Assembly (NCBI GenBank): GCA_031763025.1
Contig: JASSKH010000041.1
Coordinates: 2,480,001-2,544,000, forward strand
Length of the DNA stretch: 64,000 nucleotides
Direction: 5' to 3'
Source of the DNA: Macrocystis pyrifera
Taxonomy: Eukaryota > Sar > Phaeophyceae > Laminariales > Laminariaceae
In this document: positions 1 through 10,830 of the stretch, in pieces
How positions within the stretch are numbered: position 1 is the first letter of the stretch
How the letters are laid out: each line of letters opens with the position of its first letter
Position numbers and translations under genes: made by a program
The notes under the pieces: model-generated
What the model was told of the DNA's origin: nothing
Database searches by the model: none
The model's input: the letters and a program-made list of their open reading frames with translations, nothing else

Positions 1-11
1 GCCCCCCGTAA
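1..11. repeat. Right end of a MITE-1 copy cut by the window edge
   Basis: The first bases match the terminal inverted repeat of the ~105-bp MITE-1 family described below, ending in CCCCCCGTAA followed by TG. The rest of the copy lies outside the window. It sits inside the retrotransposon remnant that follows. Confidence 0.6.
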
Positions 12-670
12 TGCCGAGCGTATCAAGCTCCTCCTTGTCACATTCGTCTATTTTCCTCATCTCCTCTTCTAACACATCCCGTTCCTCCTTGTACATTTCA
101 CATTCTCCTACTATGTGAGTTCTACTCTATTGCTCTGCCACACGGACACATCTGCGCATCTACTTCCTCCTCCTCCCGGCTACTGGTGGTATACCTCTTT
201 TTTCTTCCTGGCAGGTCCAGGTCACTACACGAAATCGCAGTTTCAGCGTTTCAAGCGTTTCCGCGAAGTCCGTTGGGCCGTGCAAATACGTTTTCATTCC
301 TGTTCCTTCGCTCAATCCCCCTTGTATCTCTTGAGTTTTTTTTTTTTCCGATGCCACCTTGTTTCTTAGCGCTAGCCTTTCCCATCTTTAATTCATTTTT
401 TCTACTTCTGCCTTGTACCTCCCAGACTTCTGTGCGGACATCACCTCTTCTTGTTTTTCTCTCCCTATGTCCTTCCATAATTTCTCAACTACGCCATCCC
501 ACCTTATTCCAGCTCGCGCTTTTGTTACTTTCTCCCATACAGCTCTTATCAACCATGGCTGGCAACATCTTTTTTGGCATGTTCCTTACTTTTTATTGCC
601 AGTTCAACTTTCTCATGTCTCTATTTGTCTTGAGTGGGTGCATTCCCAGTTCTGCTCTTAATACTGTATT
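12..670 (-). pseudogene. Degenerate C-terminal part of a non-LTR retrotransposon ORF
   Basis: Read on the minus strand, this stretch encodes pieces of one protein in shifting frames. They include a lysine/arginine-rich region, a segment with LHGPTDFAETLETLKLRFRV, an acidic segment SSREEEEVDAQMCPCGRA, and THIVGECEMYKEERDVLEEE. The spacing CPCG...H...C resembles the zinc-binding motif seen after the reverse transcriptase domain of many LINE-type elements. In-frame stops and frameshifts, for example just after CPCGRAIE, show it is dead. The reverse transcriptase core is not in the window. The LINE assignment is by motif and by the linked 3' tails; no search was possible. Confidence 0.55.
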
Positions 671-790
671 ACTAGGGGGGGGGGTGTACTCGATAGGAGA
701 GATGTACTCGATCTCATGCATGGCCGTAGTCGTATGACCATAGACCCTCTAGGGGGGGGGGGGGGGGGGGGGGGGGGGAGGGGGGGGGGA
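671..790 (-). repeat. LINE 3' tail (type A) fragments with G homopolymers
   Basis: The minus strand carries the type A tail motif (TCTATGGTCATACGACTACG) ending in a GAGTAC-type motif and a C-run, seen as G-runs at about 677-688 and 731-789 on the plus strand. It lies directly beside the retrotransposon remnant. Confidence 0.6.
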
Positions 791-1086
791 CTGCAGTCCT
801 AAAGAGGTTAATAGTGGTTCCTCTACAGTGCCGAACCCCTGACATCCCGGTCGTTGTTATTTGACCGATACAGCAGTAATCATACCACTTAGCCGGGTGC
901 TGAGGTGCCCAAAGCGGGCGGGGTTAAACCTGATACGAGTAGACTGCTTCAGTGAGCGCGGAGAAAACTACGAGTGGACCAACAGGGTATCTATCCCCTT
1001 CCCCACCGACATGTTCCCGTCACCGTCGTCTCATCCCCCCTCTGCCCCCCCCCCCTTCCTCTGGCCTCCCTCCCCCCCCCCCCCCC

Positions 1087-1303
<217 letters not shown>

Positions 1304-1598
1304 TGTACCCCCCCTGTACCCCTCTCCTACGATCCGAACACCTCACGGCTCTTCGCGCTTGGTGCGCGCAAATGTCTGCCTGCTGGTCGGTGAAAAAGCC
1401 GACGTGCGCCGTCCCGGCAAGCGACGGTTTCAAGACTCGACCTCGTCCAAATATATATTCATGGTAGCACTCTGTCCCAATACATAAGAACGGTTTGCAT
1501 TACGTTATAGTATACAAACGGTCATTTTATACATACATGAAAAAAAAAAAGTTTCTCCTCTTTTGGAACCCTACAGCTACGTACATGGTGCAATACTA

Positions 1599-1802
1599 TC
1601 ACCGGGGACCGCAGTAAATAGGACCTACGAACGGTACAAACAAAAAACTATAAATTTCCCTATTTTTACTATTACGGGGGGGCCATAGTTAATAGGGACC
1701 AAATATTGTTGGTAAAAATTGGGGAAATATACAGGTTTTTGTGTGTACCGTAGGTCTTGTTTACTACGGTCCCCCGCAGTAACAATATTTGGTCCTCCGT
1801 AA
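1599..1802 (-). repeat. MITE-1 copy interrupted by a second MITE-1
   Basis: An outer copy, in reverse orientation compared with most others, runs 1599-1671 and resumes at 1782. Its middle is split by a second complete copy at 1672-1779. The outer right arm has lost part of its inverted repeat. Confidence 0.75.
1672..1779 (+). repeat. MITE-1 copy nested in another MITE-1
   Basis: This 108-bp element starts TTACGGGGGG and ends CCCCCGCAG, with inner arms containing TAATAGGGACC and its complement. It is flanked by TA at 1670-1671 and 1780-1781. The intact related copy at 16211-16316 has a single TA at the same point, so TA is the target site duplication. Confidence 0.8.
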
Positions 1803-1928
1803 TGATGTACCAGGTATCTTCATCGGCGACTTGGAAATAGCTCCAGGTGAACTAAACTATCTCTCTCTCTCTTTTGTTGCTGTTTTTTTCTTTCTCTCTC
1901 CCCTCGGACTATTTTTCTGGCGCACTAG

Positions 1929-4700
1929 GATTGCACGGTGCGCCTGTGGGACATCAACGAGGCCTCTGGGTGCAAAGCTCTCAGAAAGTTCTCCGGCCAC
2001 GAGGGTTCTGTAGGGGTGAGAGGGGGGGGGGGGGGGTCTGGGGGGGGGGGGGGTGTACTCGATAGGAGAGATGTACTCGATCTCAGGCATGGCCGTAGTC
2101 GTATGACCATAGACCCTCGCATCCCTACAATGCCGGGACGGAGCATGTCGGGTTTTCACCGACCAGGCAGACATTGCTTGCACCAAGCGCGAAGCGCCGT
2201 GAGGTGTCCGGCGAGTCGCATGAAGGGTGAGCTGCATCCTAGTGGGGGGGGGGGCTCTCGCTGTTGCTTTCGTTGGTGTTGGTGTTGGTGGTGATGGTGA
2301 TGGTATCGGTGGTGACGTTATTGCCATCGTCTTTTTCGTGCCTGTTGCCATTGCCTCTGTTCTTGCTTCCGTCGGCCACTTGAAAGAGGAGGTTGAGCAA
2401 TCTGGGAGAAGGGATCTTTAGGGGTGTTTTTGACTCGAAAATTTGCGTAGCGCGGTCTGCACTTCGGAATCGTCGTCTGCAATTGAGAAATTTCCTGGTT
2501 CGATGCAAACGCGGCGCAGCCGCGTTCATGATCAGTTTTGGCCCGTTTGGGCTGCTGTTTGGGGTCAGGGTTAGGGTTGGGGTTGTAGGGTTAGAGTCAG
2601 GGGTTGGGTTGGGTCTTCGGCCGTACCTTGATCCCAACAGGAACCAAAATACCTGAACAGCCTACCAACCTAAAGATCCCTTCTCCCAGATTGCTAGGGG
2701 ACCTCGACTGAAAACGCCCTCCTTCGGGATGATGACCTGTCAAAAAAAAAGTCGAGCGGCGCGCTCGCGTTGCACCCCGGTTGACGGGCTGTCAATAGTT
2801 CATTCGTTATTATTACCCGATGCCCTCGAGGGCAGAGCGATCTCAGGCTCAAAACTTCTCTCTCTCCCTGCCTTCCCTCCCTCCTTCCCCCCCCCCGCCC
2901 CCCCCCCCCCCCCCCCCCCCGCGCTCCCTCTCCTTCCCCGCCCCAACGATGCGACGCTATCTGTGTCCATGATCTCAGTCCATCCTGAAGATCGGACCGT
3001 TTGCGGCGGTGAGCTGTTCCAACGACCGGACGCTTCGAACATGGGACCACCGCGTGAAGGGGTCGGTCGGAGTGCTCAAGGGCCACGCCGGACCGGTCAC
3101 ATCTGTACAGGTATATATATATGCGTACTGTTCGTGGACAATTCATATACCGGTATATGTCAACAATTGTTTTCAGTACGTAGCTTTTTTGTTGTTGTGC
3201 ACACGTGCTTTCGTCTTTCAAAAGAAAAAAAAAAAACAAAAAGCAAAGACACAGGAGGAGCAGGGCAGTCTGCAGACTATTATTTTGTCTGTTTGCCGTA
3301 TTGAAGTACTTGTTTTTCTATGCCGGTAAAAGGTTTTGTGATTTTGCTTTTTCGTCTGGCAATTTTTTTTTTTTGTGTGTGTGTGTGTGTTTTTTTTTTT
3401 TCGTTTTCGTACGTACCTGGTGCGAGTTTTATGTATTTGCTTGGCTTCAATTTTGTTTTCCCTTTTTGTTTTCGCTGTTTGGTACTACAGTACCTGGAAC
3501 TCGTACATCAGAATCACGCCAATTTGTGTTCGTGTATAAACATATTCTGTCCCGTTTATGGCTCTCGTTCCATCCCCACTGCCACTCCCACCCTCCCCCC
3601 CCCCCCCCCCCCCCCCTTCCCCTTCCTCTCCGCCCCCCGCCCCCCCCGCCCCCCCCCCCCCCCCCCCGCCCACAGCAAATGCCTGCCAATCGCAGCATCT
3701 TGGCGAGCGGGTCCGCGGACGGCACGGTGATGATGTGGGATGTTAGAGCCACGGCAAGGGGGCCGACTCGAACGCTGAGGGGCCATCGGGACCGGGTGAC
3801 CGGCCTGTTGGCGAGCGGTCGCAGCGTGTACTCGTGCAGCGAGGTGCGTAGTGGTGCTTTTGTTTTGGTCATGGACAAGAGGGGTGTGTGTATGTGTATG
3901 TACCTCGTACGATGTACCATTGTTTTTTTTTTTTTTCTTCGTAATTCGAGACGCTCCTTTTATTTCCGGACAAGAAAAAAAAACAAAAACAAAAACAACG
4001 AGGACATCAACAAGAGTTGTATGTATATATTAAATACCTGGTATGTTGTATTTGTAGGCATGTCTGGCATGTGTGCTCCGTGTATTGTGATCTGTTGTTT
4101 TATGTATGTACCGTACATGATATGGATGTATTCTGCTGTTGTTGTTTTTGAGTAGGCGTGTGAGTTTTGATGTTGGCCTTTATACGCAGACTTGGCCTGT
4201 TTATTAGCCTCGGCTTTGAGCGCAGCCATTGGGCATGGCCGTGGGTACAGCCTTTGTTCTGTCCTGATTGGCGGGCGTGTCAGGAAGGAGGCAACGAGAC
4301 AAACATCTAGTCGCGGTAGCCCACCCCATCCCACCCACACCCCTGCCTTTCCCCCCCCTACCCTACTTCACCCCCCCCCCCCCCCCCTCCCCCGACGTAC
4401 AGGACGCCTCCATGCACGAGTGGGAATGGGAGACCGGCGAACTTAAGAGCAAGTTTTTCGGGAACAAGGGCCGAGGCGGGGGGGGGTGGCGGCGGCGGCG
4501 GAGGCAGCAGTCGAGGCAATGGCGGAGGAGGAATCTCTTGTGTGGCGGCAACGGGGTCGGTTGTGCTGACGGCAGGGTGGGACAAGACTGTCCGGATGTG
4601 GCCCAGGTCGGCGCCAGCACCGCAGTCGGCGGCGGCGGTGGCAGCTGCCGCTGCCGCGGCGGCCGCTAGCGCGCTGGCGCCGGGAGGGCGGCGACGGTAA
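1929..4700 (+). CDS. WD40-repeat protein, 5' partial, four exons
   Basis: Exons are 1929-2015, 2979-3110, 3676-3843 and 4403-4700, with introns of 963, 565 and 559 bp. Every junction is GT-AG and phase 0. The exons encode successive WD40 blades: DCTVRLWD then FSGHEGSVG; AAVSCSNDRTLRTWD then LKGHAGPVTSV; LASGSADGTVMMWD then LRGHRDRVTGL; ASMHEWEWETGEL; and VVLTAGWDKTVRMW. The protein ends in an alanine-rich tail with TAA at 4698-4700. WD40 propellers are protein-interaction scaffolds, and nothing here shows which complex this one serves. An acceptor (CACTAG) precedes the first exon, so more 5' exons must exist; none was found between 1 and 1928. Oddity: the last exon needs one base fewer in the G9 run at 4478-4486 to join the fourth and fifth blades in one frame. 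Intron 1 holds a LINE tail and a 300-bp inverted-repeat element. Confidence 0.82.
2030..2252 (-). repeat. LINE 3' tail (type A) inside WD40 intron 1
   Basis: G-runs at about 2021-2053 border a nearly full type A tail on the minus strand, with a GAGTAC-like end next to the homopolymer. The other end, at about 2243-2252, also meets a G-run. Confidence 0.65.
2396..2695. mobile_element. 300-bp element with 27-bp terminal inverted repeats
   Basis: The sequence starting AGCAATCTGGGAGAAGGGAT at 2396 recurs as a perfect reverse complement ending at 2695, giving about 27 bp of inverted repeat. No transposase is encoded, so it is a non-autonomous element or hairpin repeat. It lies wholly inside intron 1 of the WD40 gene. 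No clear target duplication is visible. Confidence 0.65.
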
Positions 4701-6213
4701 CCAACGGCGCTTTTTTACAGCGGGGGGGAAGGGGGGGGGGTCCGGGCGGGGGGGGGTGGTTGGTGGTGGTGGTGGTGGTGGTGGTGGTAGTAGTAGTAGT
4801 GGCGCTGGTGTTGCTTGCGCTGGTGCTGACGATTGCTGCTGATGCCTGCTGACGCAGATGCTACTGCTTCTGACATTATATCGATGGTGACGCGGATGCT
4901 GACGCGAATGTTATTGCTGTTTGTGCCTGCTGATGCGGACGTTATTGATGCTGATAATGCCGTCGCTGCTTCTGACAACGGTCGAGCAAGCGGCGCTATA
5001 ATTTCGTCGGGGGGGGGGGGGGGGGCGGGGCGTCCTACGTCAGCTAAGGTCCCCCCACAGCCAGCCACTTTTTTCCAGTCGTTGTTTGTTTTCTTGCAGA
5101 CGGGTATGGTACGAAGTATCTTCGGCAGCGCGAAAACAAACAAAAAACGTGGTATTCGCTGTGGTGGTGACGACGATGGTGATTTTCTGATTGGGACGGA
5201 CACGACAGGCACCGTTTTTGATTTTTTTTTTTTCGTTTATTTGTTCTTGTGTCTTATCGTCTGTCCGGTCAAGAAAAAAAAAAGGTCGGTTCTCGCTCCC
5301 ACACCACATCCCTCTCCCGCCGCTCTTGCTTTCGCCGATGGCTGTAGTGTACGTCTATCGTACCTATTTTTAGCGTCTGGATATAAAAAACTACAGCAGC
5401 AGCGTGCAGTAGATACGTATATACGTGGCGTTTTGTTTTGCTTTTGGGTGGGATCTTTTACTCTGAAAGCGGCCTGTTCTTTCGGTAACTGTATTTGTGG
5501 AGTTCGTTTGCTGTGTTTTGTGTCTGTTTTGTGGTGGGAGGCGATGTTTGATGATGTTGATTGATATATTGCACGTTTTCTCTCTCTTTTTTTTTCGGTT
5601 TTTTTTTTTTTTTCTTCGTTTTTGTTTTTCGCTCGCCGGGAGGTGTGTGGTTCGGTTCCATTCTATTCAGCTCAATTCTTAAGGTGTTTTATTGCCCGAT
5701 ATTGGCGGTGTTTGCGTACTTTTTGGTCAAGCATTGCGGGAGTATCATAGTAGTGGTATAGTAGTAGTAGGCGAACGACCCGCAACTAAAAGTCCCCCTA
5801 CTACTTCCTTCCTTCCTTCCTTCCGTCTGCAGTGCGGAACAGGAGTAGGAGGAGGCGGAGGAGTGGACGAACCGAAAATGAAGTAATATGAATCGAAAAA
5901 ATGAAGACATGAAAAAATGCTGTAGTGCTGCAATTCTAGAATATTGACCAACACGTCTGACCGTAGTAGACAAATCCGGACGTCTGATCATACTATTATA
6001 GACAACGGCAGCAGGGCACACCGCCGAGACGACCTCACTCATGCGAGCGTCCAGCCTTCGTGATCAAACAGTACACTGGGGAATACCAGGGCAAGGCAAT
6101 ATATCGTTGGCGCTTGCTCTACCGTCATCATTTTTGCACTCTCACGAAACAAGGCACTGGCTAGTTTTGATTCGGTTCCCGATGCCCCCCGTTATTCCTC
6201 TCCTTTTCTGTTC

Positions 6214-6319
6214 TTACGAGGGTCCATAGTTAATGGGACCAATTTTTTTTAGTAAAAATACGTAAATATATAGGTTTTTTATGTACACCATAGGTCCTAT
6301 TAACTATGGACCTCCGTAA
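6214..6319. repeat. MITE-1 copy
   Basis: A 106-bp palindromic element starting TTACGAGGGTCCATAG and ending ACCTCCGTAA followed by TA. The arms match the family consensus, and the centre has the AT-rich GTAAAAATA spacer. Confidence 0.75.
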
Positions 6320-6909
6320 TAGTATTTTTTTTTGTCAGTACTGTGTATACTTCGGGTCGGGTGATCAGCGTCCACTGCTTGTATAAGCATGCCTGGTATC
6401 TCCTACTGTTATCACTTCTTCTGAAAAGCCACGCAATGAACAATATATAGCGTCAACAACAGTAGCATATTCGAACAAGTAAAATTCTACCTATTAATAG
6501 CAAGTATCTACGTCGCGAGAGAATTTCCATACCTCAGTCCAACCTTGTATTGAATGGTAACACTTAGGGAACAGCAGGGCAACCCTTGCCCTGCTCTATG
6601 AAATAGTAGTGTGTATACTACAGCAGCACCTACCAGGGAGGTGGTACTACTTTCTTGTCCTGTCCGCCTTGTGGCATACTACAAGTATATCTTACTTTAT
6701 TTTGTTTCCTAGAGTTGGCATTGATATTATTAGTAGTGTTTCATGCTTCTTTCTTGGAACGAAACGCTTACTTTCTATTATCATTATTGGACTGTTGTCG
6801 CTAGGCTTCAGGGACATACGCTGACAAGCTGAGAACATCACCATCATCATTTTCCTCCTGCGAAGGGGTTTACTTCTTGCCATCAAGACACATCGTCATA
6901 ATCCTCAAA

Positions 6910-6999
6910 ATCAGCCCGGGGGGGGGGCGGGGCGTGTTCATTTGTTGCTTGCCTTAGTCATTTGACCATCGACCACGCATCCCTTTCGAGACGGAGCAT

Positions 7000-7030
<31 letters not shown>
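6910..7030 (-). repeat. LINE 3' tail (type B) between G homopolymers
   Basis: Read on the minus strand, the core GGGATGCGTGGTCGATGGTC followed by a TGACTAAGGCAAGCAACAAA-like end is the type B tail. It runs into the C/G-rich tract at about 6918-6933, and a long G-run (7001-7030) lies on its other side. Confidence 0.6.
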
Positions 7031-7032
<2 letters not shown>

Positions 7033-7492
7033 GCTTGCTATTTTATCAGTCGTATGTACTACAGTAACTCCTATGTTTGCTACTAAGCGGCTGAGCAAAA
7101 CTCCACTCGCTACCGCTTTGTTTTGGTGCCCGCTGTTATCCTCGTATTTGTCATTTCTTTTTTCAAGATTGTTTTTTTTTATTGGTAGGAAAACCTGAAG
7201 GGCTCTCTCGGTTATGTATATCAAGCCACCCGCAGCCAAACCTCTCGATGACTCGGATCTGCATCTCGTGGCTGTCCTCTGCTACCGCGACAACTCCTTG
7301 TCGGTTTTTTTACTCCTAGACCTTCCGCCTGGACAAAAATAGTAAGAGTTTACGCCAGTGTAAGGTTTCTCGTTTTTTTCCGTGTAGACTGAAGGAGAGT
7401 GTGATCTTAGGTTTTCCGTACTGTACAGTAAATGAATCCCACAAACCACTTCGTAAAGATTTGTCGACCCCTTTTCTTGAAGCATTTTTTTT

Positions 7493-7968
7493 AAGCCGAT
7501 TCTTGACCCCGATTATCGCGATTTCTTGACCACGACTATCGCGATATCTCGACCCCGATTATCGCGATCTCTTTACCCCGATTATCGCGATTTATCGACC
7601 CCAATTATCGTGAGTGATTTCTTGACCCCGATTGTCGTGATTTCTTGATCCCGATTATCGCAATTTCTCGACCGCGAGTATCACCATTTCTCCACCCCGA
7701 TTATCGCGATTTCTTGATCCCGATTACCGCTATTTTTCGGCCCCGATTATCGTGATTTCATGACCCCGATTATCGCAATTTCTCGACCCCGATTAGTACC
7801 ATTTCTCGACCCCGATCATCGCGATTTCTTGACCTCGATTATCGCGATTTCTCGATCCCGATTATCGTGATTTCTTGACCCCGATTATCGCAATTTCTCG
7901 ACCCCGATCATCGTGATTTCTTGACCTCGATTATCTCGATTTCTTGACCCTACTTCTCAATCCACTAC
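7493..7968. repeat. Tandem array of a 23-bp unit (~20 copies)
   Basis: The unit TTCTTGACCCCGATTATCGC plus GAT repeats about twenty times with scattered substitutions. Most units carry the palindrome TCGCGA or a one-base variant. No coding role is apparent. Confidence 0.85.
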
Positions 7969-8023
7969 GTGCCGATCAAGCAGAGACTCTCGAAAGACGT
8001 GCAAGAATCGGCGGGGGCGTAAG

Positions 8024-8518
8024 CTTCAAACGGTGCGGCCGCAAGCAGGCAGTAGTAGCTGAGGCAGATACAGATCGTCTGCGCCAAGCCGCACTTTTCT
8101 GTTGAACGCCGAAATTTCGCTGAAAGGGTGTTGGGCAACAAAATTTCCTGAAAGATAATGTCCCGCCGCAGAACGAGTGCAACCGAGCTTCAACGATGCG
8201 GCCACAAGCAGGCAGCAGTGGCTGAGGCAGACACAGGTCGTCTGCGCCAAGCCGCACTTTAGTGTTGAACGCCAAAATTTCGCGGAAAGGGTGTTGGGCA
8301 ACAAAATTTCGCCGAAAGACAATGTCCCGCCGCAGAACGAGTGCAACCGAGCTTCAACGGTGCGGCCACAAGCAGGCAGTAGTGGCTGAGGCAGACACGG
8401 GTCGTCTGCGCCAAGCCGCACTTTTCTGTTGAACGCCAAAATTTCGCGGAAAGGGTGTTGGGCAGCAAAATTTCGCCGAAAGATAATGTCCCGCTGCAGC
8501 AGAACGAGTACAGCCGAG
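8024..8518. repeat. Three tandem copies of a ~164-bp unit
   Basis: Units begin at 8024, 8188 and 8352, each opening with CTTCAACGGTGCGGCC or a close variant. The third has a 3-bp insertion (CAG). Minus-strand frames stay open across the units. That follows from tandem copying of one open unit and is not by itself evidence of a gene. Confidence 0.85.
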
Positions 8519-9469
8519 CTTCCACCACACGTCAAACACCAAAAGAGGTTATAGCTTCGCCGAAATCAGCTCACCGACGCTACAAGACATATCACTATCG
8601 AGGTCAGCTTCGGCATCATATTAATTAGTTCGGTGGTGTGCAACTCCTTCGTGGGCGGTATGCCTGGGATGCCCCTATCGAACCCCCCCCCCCCCCCCCC
8701 CCCTCCCCTCCACCCCTTCACTGCACCGATGATACTGTTCTGAAAACCCTCGGGCCTGAAGGACTTGCTTGCCCATCTCTAGAAGCAAAAGTACAACTAT
8801 TATACAGCAGTGCAGGTATCATACCAGGTACCAGGTGAACAATAATACTGTTGAAACAACCAAAAAAACGCTACTGCTGCTGTACTCGCTCCCTCCCGAC
8901 AACTACTACGGTAATCATACCACAGAGCTACAAGACGAACAAAAACCGCGGCCTTGGTCCAAAGCGTGCGCATGATTCACGGTTAATCAATTCCCATATC
9001 AATACAGCACATGCTGGTGCATTGGCACGTAGTACCAGCTTGCCGGTTATGTATTGCACGGTACGTACGAGTAGGACCAGGTAAGTCAGAGCACGCCAAG
9101 GAGTCGTACTGCGTTCGTAGGTCGCGAACAGACAAATAGAAAAAATAAATAAGTACATGACGCTCTACTGCATAAGAGTACGTGCGTACTGGCACCAGTC
9201 AGTATGTACTATTAATACGTACGTACGTAAATATGTACGGATCTGTTATGTTGTGAGCCAGAAAAGACACCAAGCTGGCAAAAAAACAAAACAACAACTC
9301 TTCTTGGCCTCACAAAACACCGGTACTGATACACCTGGTACATACGTAGCCTCTCGTTCTGCCGTGGCACAAGAAAAAAAAAAAAAAAAAAAAAGAGTGA
9401 CGCTGTATTTTCTTAATCGATTATCCCACCGCAGTATGTGCGCGCGGATGCTGGAGAATGAGGGAGTAC

Positions 9470-9720
9470 GAGGGGGGGGGGGCGGGGGGGGGGGGGGGGG
9501 GGGGGGGGGGCTGTACTCGATATATATCATGCATGGTCGCAGTCGTATGACCGTAGACCCTCGCATCCCTACAATGCCGGGACAATGCACGTCGGCTTTT
9601 CACCAACCAGGCAACAGACATCGCTTGCACCAAGCGCCAGGCGAAACGTGAGGTGTTCGGCGAGTCGCTTGAAGGGTGAGCTGCATCCTACTAAGAACGC
9701 TTCTGAGGCGAGGAGCGGGG
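9470..9720 (-). repeat. LINE 3' tail (type A)
   Basis: A near-complete type A tail on the minus strand. The G-run at about 9473-9510 corresponds to the poly(C) end next to the CGAGTACAG motif. The unit extends to about 9695 with the usual CTGCATCCTACTAAG border. Confidence 0.65.
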
Positions 9721-9795
9721 GCGGGGGGGGGGGGTTCGCACCCCCTCCTCCACACTACGTCAAGGAATCCCAAACATACGGGTATTAGTAATCAA

Positions 9796-9924
9796 TCACG
9801 ACAAACAGCACACATCGTCCATCCCTGGGGGGCGCGGGTTGCCCAGGCGTTGCTCGATCCTCCGAGCTAGCGCCGCCGACGTGATCTGAGGCTTGGGGCT
9901 CATGAATGTCGTCGCCACCCGCCC
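9796..9924 (-). CDS. Possible 3'-terminal exon of a protein ending in a CaaX box
   Basis: The minus strand shows a strong 3' splice site, GTTTGTTTTTCGTTGCAG, preceded by more than 100 bp of pyrimidine-rich sequence. It opens a phase-0 exon of 43 codons at 9924 with a stop at 9796-9798. The exon encodes TFMSPKPQITSAALARRIEQ and ends in DDVCCLS. The last four residues (CCLS) fit a CaaX prenylation signal with a serine that favours farnesylation, which would place the protein on a membrane. I do not recognise the family, and no upstream exon was found. The splice site is the strongest evidence; the assignment as a real gene remains tentative. Confidence 0.4.
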   Translation of the reverse strand, partial: GRVATTFMSPKPQITSAALARRIEQRLGNPRPPGMDDVCCLS

Positions 9925-10014
9925 CTGCAACGAAAAACAAACAGAAAAAAAAAAGAAAGAAAAGACGGCGAGGACGACGACGCGGAGGAGGAAGAGGAGG
10001 AGGAGGAGGAGGAG

Positions 10015-10046
<32 letters not shown>

Positions 10047-10725
10047 CCACAAAACAAAAAAGAAGACAGAAGGAAAAAAAAAAAAAAAGGCAGACGACAG
10101 GACACTTAACTTGTCAGGCTCGTTTGTAACACTTCCGCCATCGAGCAGATACTGAGTTGTTTAGTTGATCCATTCAGTCCTGTACTCCACAGTAGTACAA
10201 TACATTCCAAATTCAGACAAACCAAACCAATACGCCAAGGAACAGCGGGCATATTGTCTCGTACGAAGCTATTTCCGATTGTGTGAACCTCACAAGGCGA
10301 GAATCATCGAAGCTTCTGGGCCGGGAGAACCGTTCAAGCTTCCGGGCCACCGTTGCCCTCAACAGACCTCCACCGCGGCCACGCTACACCAGTAGGTCTG
10401 AGTGACGGCGATGATCAGGCCGTGCTATTGCCATGCTATGGACAGGTAGAGTGGTTCACAACGAGCCCCCCCTTCTCCCTGCGAGCTTGCTGGTCCGAGC
10501 CGAGACTATTTCCGCCCCGCCGCCTTTCAACGCGCGCAACATCGAGGCTGGATGTGAAGCAAGTAGTAGCAGGAGTGGTGGTGGCGGTGGTGGCAACATT
10601 GTTATCAGTATAGCAGCAACAGTAGTAGTGGGCAGTAGTAGTGGTAGTAGCAGCAGCAGCAGCAGCAGCAGCAGTAGCTTTAGTGTGTACCTGGCTTAGC
10701 AGCAGTAGAAGTAGCAGTAGTAGTA

Positions 10726-10830
10726 TTACGGGGGTCCATAGTTAACGGGACCAAATTTTGTTAGTAAAAATAGGTAAATATATAGGTTTGTATGTATACC
10801 ATAGGTCCTGTTAACTATGTACCCCCGTAA
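10726..10830. repeat. MITE-1 copy
   Basis: 105 bp, TTACGGGGGTCCATAG to ACCCCCGTAA, flanked by TA on both sides. Confidence 0.8.

Larger units (their letters stand above)
4701..9795. other. Gene-poor stretch with simple repeats and tandem arrays
   Basis: No gene can be supported. It holds GGT/GTA and GCT microsatellites (4740-4990), T-rich and TTCC tracts (5570-5830), one MITE-1, a LINE tail near 6960-7030, the 23-bp array (7493-7968), the 164-bp array (8024-8518) and another LINE tail (9470-9720). Open frames here are short and lie in simple sequence. Confidence 0.6.

Noticed and set aside
2970..3040. Frameshift in the second WD40 exon, since SVHPEDRTV in one frame precedes AVSCSNDRT in another
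   Set aside because: The acceptor at 2977-2978 opens the second frame in phase 0 and gives a continuous blade, so no frameshift is needed.
7493..8518. Tandem arrays considered as a CRISPR array
   Set aside because: Units are contiguous with no unique spacers, there are no cas genes, and the DNA is clearly eukaryotic.
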